A DNA stretch of 64,000 nt from Hyaloraphidium curvatum (taxonomy: Eukaryota; Monoblepharomycota; Hyaloraphidiomycetes; Hyaloraphidiales; Hyaloraphidiaceae), in contig JAIVFI010000029.1 of assembly GCA_025558095.1 (NCBI GenBank), positions 1 to 64,000 on the forward strand, in the 5' to 3' direction. Below, piece by piece: positions 59,197 to 64,000 of the stretch; the first letter of the stretch is position 1, and the number at the start of each line of letters is the position of its first letter. A program made the translations under genes and the position numbers. The notes beneath the pieces are model-generated. The model was given only the letters and a program-made list of their open reading frames with translations, did not search any database and had not been told where the DNA came from.

Positions 59197-60272
59197 TCAC
59201 ACCTGCGCCATCTGGGTCATCGTCCTGTCCTTGTCCACCACGAACTGCGCCGGCACCGCGTAGTGCCTGATCCCCTTTGGCGGCCTCGGATCCATCGACC
59301 GGACGATCCACGAAAAGAAATCGACGGTGCTGGGCCAGCACCCGCGCTTCCTGCGCTTCATGCTCCGCGTCTCGGGCCTGGTGTCGAAGTCCGCGTGCCG
59401 CTTCGAGAGCCGGGCGATCACGTCGTCGCCGGGAAACGCGGATTCCGGATCCTCGGGGGAGTACTTGGAATTGCGGGTCGGGTTCGTGTGGGCATGCGCC
59501 ACGTCGGCGAGGGAAAAGGCGATCAGGTTCCTCCTGCGGTGGGGCGATCGGTGAGCGGGGGAATGGAGGATGGAAAGCGGCTTGTCGACCATGCCGACCC
59601 TACGACGGGCGGGTACTTTGTCGCAAAGTCGGCCAGAACGTCGACGGGCCATGCGAATAGCAGGGTCTCCTCCGAAGCAGATCGGGCCTCGAAGCCCTCC
59701 GAATAGAACCCCACTGGGATGGAGAACACGTTCACGAGCTTCAGGTCGAACATGTCCCCCGAGCCGAGCACGAAGCGGCTCGTCTCCTCGCGGCGCTCGT
59801 CCGTGGGCCGCCGCCGCCAATCCGTGATCGTGCACTCGACGGCGCCGTCCACGAGGATATAAAGATAACCCTCGGTCGGGAGCTGCTTGTCCCGTTCATA
59901 TACGTGCACCCACTCGCCGCGCCCGAGGATGTCGACAAAGTCGACTCGGCTGATCCCGGTCCGGAGGTTGAAGAAGCGGTACAGGGCTTCGTCGTTGGGC
60001 GCCGCGAAGGGCTTCATTGGCCATTCATCGAGGAACAGCCGAACCAGCGCCCACAGTTGGAGGGCGAGGGCGATGGAGGCCCACACGACAGAGTCGACAG
60101 CCGGGCCTCCGGAAGTGGTGATTTCTGGCCACACGGGGATGCCGGTGCCAAAGTGAACGACGAGGAACATGTTTGCCAGCACGAGGCATACGCGCAGCAG
60201 GAGGAGGTCGGTGAAGACGGCCGACATCACGAAGAAAAAGGACGCAAGTTGCGACCACAGATTCGCAGGCAT
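59197..60272 (-). CDS. Popeye-domain membrane protein (cyclic-nucleotide-binding type), two exons
   Basis: Predicted 330-aa membrane protein. Exon 1 is 60272-59617 and exon 2 is 59533-59197, with an 83-nt phase-2 intron (GTACCC...CCGCAG). Three membrane segments lie near residues 5-95 (SQLASFFFVMSAVF, LLLRVCLVLANMFLVVHFG, VVWASIALALQLWALV). A Popeye/cNMP-binding-like jelly roll follows: ALYRFFNLRTGISRVDFVDI, WVHVYERDKQLPTEGYLYIL, VDGAVECT, VLGSGDMFDLKLVNVF, EETLLFAWPVDVLADF. The C-terminal ~110 residues are hydrophilic. In animals Popeye proteins bind cAMP and modulate potassium channels; outside animals the role is unknown. The phosphate-binding cassette is only partly recognisable, so cAMP binding is inference. 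Start at 60272 follows a good ATG context; the frame is open upstream to 60416. Confidence 0.75.
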
Positions 60273-60784
60273 GTCTGTAAGAAGGTAGATGCGGAGGCGG
60301 AGGGGCGGGCGGAGGGAAGGAAGGGCGGGGCGCGTCAGGAACGCCGCTCTATGCCCACCGGCCAAGGCAGCGTGCGCGGGGCAGCCGTGCACCGGCTCGG
60401 CACAGACACAGAACACTAGCGCCTATATAGAGGCGGAGAAGGAGGAGGGGTTGATCCTTCGGATGGCCAGCACGCCGGCCGGCCGCACAAACCCGCCCGC
60501 TCGCGCCGATAAGATTGCCACTTCGGACCCCGGCACACTCGAAGTTCATTACATGGCCGTATGAGGGCCACGATATCCAGTGGCCGTCCATCCTTTCTGC
60601 GGCGCGGCCAGATGTCACGCGTGGGGCCGACGCACCTGCAGAATCAGTGCCAAGGCGAGCCTCTCATACAAAGTTGGGACATGGTCGTGAAGGTTTTGGA
60701 ATTGAGGGTGGGTTTGAGTGGGACACGAACCGTGGGCACATGGACTTTCTCGGGCTCTCCAAGCATCTGCCGGGGACCACCACC
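60273..60784. other. Divergent intergenic region, no gene seen
   Basis: Between the Popeye-like start and the secreted exon. GC drops compared with exons; nothing supported. Confidence 0.35.
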
Positions 60785-60910
60785 ATGGAGCGTCTCTCGG
60801 TCCTCTTTGTTCTGGGCCTCGTGCTCACGGGCGCTCCGTCGGCTTCGGCCGGGACGGGCTGCGTCTTGCTCGTGGAGGATGGGAAACTTGACTGGTATAT
60901 CTCTTTGCAA
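60785..60910 (+). CDS. First exon of a secreted protein, apparently cut off
   Basis: An ATG in good context (caccATGG) begins a signal peptide (LSVLFVLGLVLTGAPSASA) and about 20 further residues (CVLLVEDGKLDWYISLQ), followed by a strong donor GTACGT at 60911. I could not find a matching next exon. The following kilobase is retroelement-derived in the same orientation. The gene may have been interrupted by the insertion, like the secreted ORF at 1573. Confidence is low because only one short exon supports it. Confidence 0.35.
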
Positions 60911-60959
60911 GTACGTGTCCCTCCGACCCATTCTACCACGGGTTCAAAGAATAGTCGTT

Positions 60960-61910
60960 CCCGCCGGTCAAGCTGCAGGCAGAGCTCACGAACCTGCTTC
61001 AGCGACGTGCGATGGCCAAGCTCATCGACGACTCCGCGGACGACCCGCAGTGCCAGGCTGCGCTCCGCTCGTGCCCTCGGGCCACGCCATGGCATGGGCC
61101 CGCGCCTCCCCCCATTCCGTGCTCATCACATGCAGGATTCATTGGCTATTCATCGCTGCCGCCCACTGCTTCGGGCTTCCCCACCAGGCGCATCCGCCGC
61201 TGCAACATGCTGCAAGTGCAACCTGACGCTGGGCAACCACGTGGTCGCCCACGCACTCTCTTGCACCTCCGGCGAGTGGCTCCGGATCGGCAGCGCTTAC
61301 GGCCGCCACAACCGCTGCCGCGATGGTCTCGAACCATGATCGAGGAACCGCCCCGCGCCACTCTGTTCACCAAGCTCGAGCCCATCCTCGCTTCGGAGGT
61401 ATCCCACGGGCCCAGAACGCACCACCTGCAACCCCACGCGCTTCTGAACCCGCTAGCAGCCCTTCTTCGGCGGCGCAGAACCGGGCAGACCTCCTGATCG
61501 CCAACTCCGTCACCAACGAGCGCCTCTTCGTCGACGTCTCCATCACGCACCCAAAAAGGTCGATCCCCGAGTGCGGCACAATGCCGCTTCACGCCGCCCG
61601 GGAAGCTCGCCACCGGAAGGTGACGAAGAATTACCAGGATGGATGGCAACTCGCTCTGGTCGGACCCACGCGCCTTGTTCAGGCCATCATGGAGAGCTAC
61701 GGAGCTTTCACCGAGGACGCCGAGCGCCTCATCATTTCTACTCTCCCGGGGCTACACAACCCTCCGCCACATCAAGAAGATCGCGTAAACCAAGTACGCC
61801 GACGAGGACGATATCGATGGCCTGCGCGCACTCTTTACTTGTCGTGCCCGCCAACGCCTTTCGGTGGGCTGCATGAAGGGCAACTCGGCCATCTATACAG
61901 CTTTTAGGGA
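60960..61910 (+). mobile_element. Relic of a second non-LTR retroelement 3' region
   Basis: Successive frames on the plus strand carry decayed retroelement blocks in the right order: LTNLLQRRAMAKLIDDS, a region ALRSC...GHAMAWARASPHS, a knuckle CCKCNLTLGNHVVAHALSC with a following RHN, and an endonuclease-like stretch ADLLIANSVTNERLFVDVS then ITHPKRSIPE. The same order occurs in the element at 1976-4718 (HAFTC...RHN, then DLVDVTVV), though the sequences are clearly diverged, so this is a different lineage or a much older copy. Several frame changes and no RT core: a 5'-truncated dead copy. Confidence 0.65.
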
Positions 61911-62017
61911 GAAAAGATACCGATTTCTGGTGGCCGCCGATGCCACCTAATGTACTGTAGACGTTCACGCGCATTAGATCCGTCAGACTTGAAAGATGGT
62001 TCTGCCTAGCAGCAGTG

Positions 62018-63544
62018 TCAAGTAGAACTCAGCCTGCACGCGAGATCCAGCGTGACGTAAACCCCCGTCGCCCGCAGGATGGTCCACAAGCCCGCCGCAA
62101 CGGTGAAGCCAGCCACCACCACCCCCCGCACGGTCCCGAAGGTCACCGGCACGCCAAAGAACCCCGACTTGAACGCACTCAGATCGACGAACGACAGCAA
62201 GAGATCCCGGTGTGCCTTGACGGCCGCAAGCAGCCGGGGCCGGTCCGGGGGCACCTTTGCGGCGAGGTAGGACAGCGACTGCGCCGCAGACCGATACTGC
62301 GCCGCCACGCGCTCCGGTTGGAGGTTCTTGTAGGCGTTGCCGACGGCTTGGACGCCGAGCACCCACATCGTGACGACCAAGTTGCCGAGGTAAAAGGCGG
62401 GGAAGCAGGAGCCGACACCGATGTTGATGACCGCTCCGAGCACTTGGAAAAAGCAAACCGTGGCGACGATGCGGCGGGTGATCAAGCCGGCTTTGTTGAA
62501 ATTGCGCCAATCCGCCAGCATGCGCCCGTGCAGTCCGACGTACGGTTCGGCTTCCAAAACTGCGAGAGACGCGTCATCCGAGGGACCGCAATCCAGAGCG
62601 CGGGAAAGCCGTTGGTGAAGGCCCTGGAGACTGAGCGCAACAGCCCGATGGCGCAAGCGGAGTTCGATCACGAGAATGCCGGCATACCCCGAAGAGGGGA
62701 AGAAGGAAGCGGTGAAAATGAAGGGAACCCAGATGCAGATGCATAGAGCGCACATCACAGTAGACCACGGGGTGCTCCACACGGATCGCGCAAACGTAAC
62801 TGCGGGCCCGTAGAACGCGGCCACCCCAAAGGCAACGTGTGTGAGCAGCCCGTGAATGACGGTGTAAACAACCATAAAGGTTCTGGCGCGCAAGAGGGCG
62901 TGGCCCAGGCAGTCCGAGCGGCTGCACGGGCACAAATCGTCCGAATCGTCGTGGAAAAGGAACGACTCCGCGTCCGCGTTTCCGTGGGCCTCGAGGTCGG
63001 CCGCCGCTCGTCGCTCGTCCGTGCACAGCTGGAGGTATCGCGCGGCCAGCGCTAGCCAATTACTGTCCACGAGGGGATTCCGACGATCGGCAGGCTTGCC
63101 GGCAGCTCCGGTGTCCTTGGTGGGGCGCAGCCGCCGCCCGTAGAGGCCGAAGCCGAAGATTGCAAGGAACCAAGCCGCTTGAAGCAAAACCAACGCAACC
63201 AGGGCTGCGACCAGGTTGCTGATCCCAAAGACGTCGACCCCGAAGACCCAAGTCAGGGCGAAAAGCGCAAAAAGCGCGATGTCCCCGGTGACACGCGCCC
63301 ACGGCGACCTGTGGATTCGCCGGGCGGCACCCTCCCAGACTATAAGCGTTCCCATCGGTTTCACGTTGTCGAGCTCCTCACAGAGGGCACTCGCAGTGAG
63401 TGGGCGAGCCGCACGACCTGCCGCGGCTGCAGCGACGGCGTCCGCGGGCCAGAGCCAGGCAGGCACGTCGGGCGGCGGCCCCAAAACTGGTGCTGGAAAC
63501 AGGGCGAGCTGGAGGGCTGGCGACAGCCACAGCTGCGCGTCCAT
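62018..63544 (-). CDS. Intact seven-span membrane protein, diverged family member
   Basis: Single-exon, 508 aa. A hydrophilic N-terminus of ~85 residues is followed by about seven hydrophobic segments: DIALFALFALTWVFGVDVFG; LVALVLLQAAWFLAIFGFG; MVVYTVIHGLLTHVAFG; MCALCICIWVPFIFTASFF; RIVATVCFFQVLGAVINIG; LVVTMWVLGVQAVGNA; GVVVAGFTVAAGLWTIL. A Cys cluster (DLCPCSRSDCLGH) lies between spans 2 and 3, where the broken copies at 35.8 and 52.0 kb have EACPCWSCC. The C-terminus GTVRGVVV...GVYVTLD aligns with GTVRTMLV...GVFVTLE. Topology (long N-terminus, seven spans, short conserved end) recalls gustatory-receptor-like proteins described from chytrid fungi, but I see no decisive motif. Could be a receptor, channel or transporter. 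Confidence 0.7.
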   Translation of the reverse strand: MDAQLWLSPALQLALFPAPVLGPPPDVPAWLWPADAVAAAAAGRAARPLTASALCEELDNVKPMGTLIVWEGAARRIHRSPWARVTGDIALFALFALTWVFGVDVFGISNLVAALVALVLLQAAWFLAIFGFGLYGRRLRPTKDTGAAGKPADRRNPLVDSNWLALAARYLQLCTDERRAAADLEAHGNADAESFLFHDDSDDLCPCSRSDCLGHALLRARTFMVVYTVIHGLLTHVAFGVAAFYGPAVTFARSVWSTPWSTVMCALCICIWVPFIFTASFFPSSGYAGILVIELRLRHRAVALSLQGLHQRLSRALDCGPSDDASLAVLEAEPYVGLHGRMLADWRNFNKAGLITRRIVATVCFFQVLGAVINIGVGSCFPAFYLGNLVVTMWVLGVQAVGNAYKNLQPERVAAQYRSAAQSLSYLAAKVPPDRPRLLAAVKAHRDLLLSFVDLSAFKSGFFGVPVTFGTVRGVVVAGFTVAAGLWTILRATGVYVTLDLACRLSST

Positions 63545-63797
63545 GGTTGTGGAGGTGCGCGGGACAGCTTCTCGACGGAAATCGTCCGTCTGCTAACCCG
63601 AGCTCGACGAGGGTTCGCTCGCTTCACTCGCGCCGGGGAGACCCGTACGGCCGGAGGGGCCGCTAAGGCAGTGGCGTCCTGTCCGGCAGAGGAATGATGG
63701 CCGTAGAAGGTTAGCCCTTCTTCAGCGGCGTAGAACCGGGCTAACCGTTTCGCCCCGCCCCCCCTCTCCGCCCACCCCCCTCACGGCGTCGTCAATC
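63545..63797. other. Divergent spacer at right edge
   Basis: Between the seven-span start and a putative gene start at 63798. Nothing supported. Confidence 0.3.
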
Positions 63798-64000
63798 ATG
63801 GCCAACAACAACGACAACCGCAATGCCCAACTGGTTGGCCTCCCGTTCGCGTGATCTTGTCCGGGGCTTGGTCTTCGGGGTCGCCGCCGCCACCGTCGGG
63901 CTGCCGAGGCACATCGGTACGTCCCGCTCCCCACTCCTGCAAAGTGCCGTCTTTGGGCCCTCGTCGGCCCGGCCCAGTCTGCCGTTGGGATGCACTGTTT
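63798..64000 (+). CDS. Possible gene start, partial at window edge
   Basis: ATG in moderate context followed by MANNNDNRNAQLVGLPFA, then TGA unless an intron begins earlier. A neighbouring frame over 63840-63920 reads naturally (RDLVRGLVFGVAAATVGLP) and ends at a GTACGT donor. A short first exon with an unusual splice, or a start further on, could connect them. Not enough sequ­ence remains to decide. Confidence 0.25.

Noticed and set aside
1976-61910. The two retroelement regions as copies of one element
   Set aside because: Domain order is the same but the residues are clearly diverged, so they are different lineages or very different ages.
1-64000. Bacterial operons, CRISPR arrays or secretion islands
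   Set aside because: Introns, signal peptides of eukaryotic type, Zn2Cys6 and F-box genes show a nuclear eukaryotic genome. No repeat-spacer array was seen.

Overview
The window is nuclear DNA of a GC-rich eukaryote, most likely a fungus. The reasons are: almost every multi-domain gene is split by short GT-AG introns (about 44 to 140 nt, donors mostly GTGGGT, GTGCGT or GTACGT); there is a Zn2Cys6 transcription factor, a class known essentially from fungi; and there are hevein-type chitin-binding, laccase-like, class III CoA-transferase and intradiol dioxygenase genes. A Popeye-type membrane protein, many MYND proteins and seven-membrane-span proteins fit an early-diverging or zoosporic (chytrid-like) fungus better than Dikarya. 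That placement is inference; no rRNA or species marker is present. I saw no tRNA, rRNA or CRISPR, but I could not scan for tRNAs exhaustively.

Layout. 0-1.2 kb: aldo/keto reductase. 1.6-4.7 kb: a secreted-protein ORF apparently cut short by a rearranged, frameshifted non-LTR retroelement with a perfect 164-bp internal direct repeat. 4.7-10 kb: class 3 lipase, SET methyltransferase-like gene, unknown fragment, hevein/double-psi-barrel secreted protein. 10-18.2 kb: two MYND paralogues (one with an in-frame stop just before the finger), a medium-chain dehydrogenase, a 2OG-Fe(II) oxygenase and two members of a four-span membrane family. 18.2-25.7 kb: Zn2Cys6 regulator, two more MYND paralogues, MYND relics, and an EF-hand/Gln-Asn-rich/zinc-module protein. 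25.8-32.8 kb: cytochrome P450, a pair of secreted Cys-rich paralogues and a tandem pair of the four-span family with five of six exon lengths identical. 33-40 kb: multicopper oxidase, broken seven-span gene, VOC-cupin fusion and a different MYND protein. 40-46.5 kb: tandem F-box genes, a CoA-transferase and an FAD oxidoreductase. 46.7-55.6 kb: aminotransferase, broken F-box genes, a SEL1/MYND gene broken in two, and a broken seven-span paralogue. 55.6-64 kb: a divergent FMO/intradiol dioxygenase pair, Popeye-like protein, a second retroelement relic, an intact diverged seven-span gene and a partial gene at the right edge.

The genes fall into two groups. One is single-copy redox and aromatic-type metabolism: P450, FMO, intradiol dioxygenase, multicopper oxidase, 2OG oxygenase, AKR, MDR, CoA-transferase, cupin. 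The other is fast-evolving multicopy families (MYND, F-box, four-span, seven-span, secreted Cys-rich) with intact and decaying copies side by side, the pattern of birth-and-death evolution. Exon boundaries were placed by eye from splice sites, phase and family similarity. All stated multi-exon models keep an open frame and have lengths divisible by three, but none is supported by transcript data.
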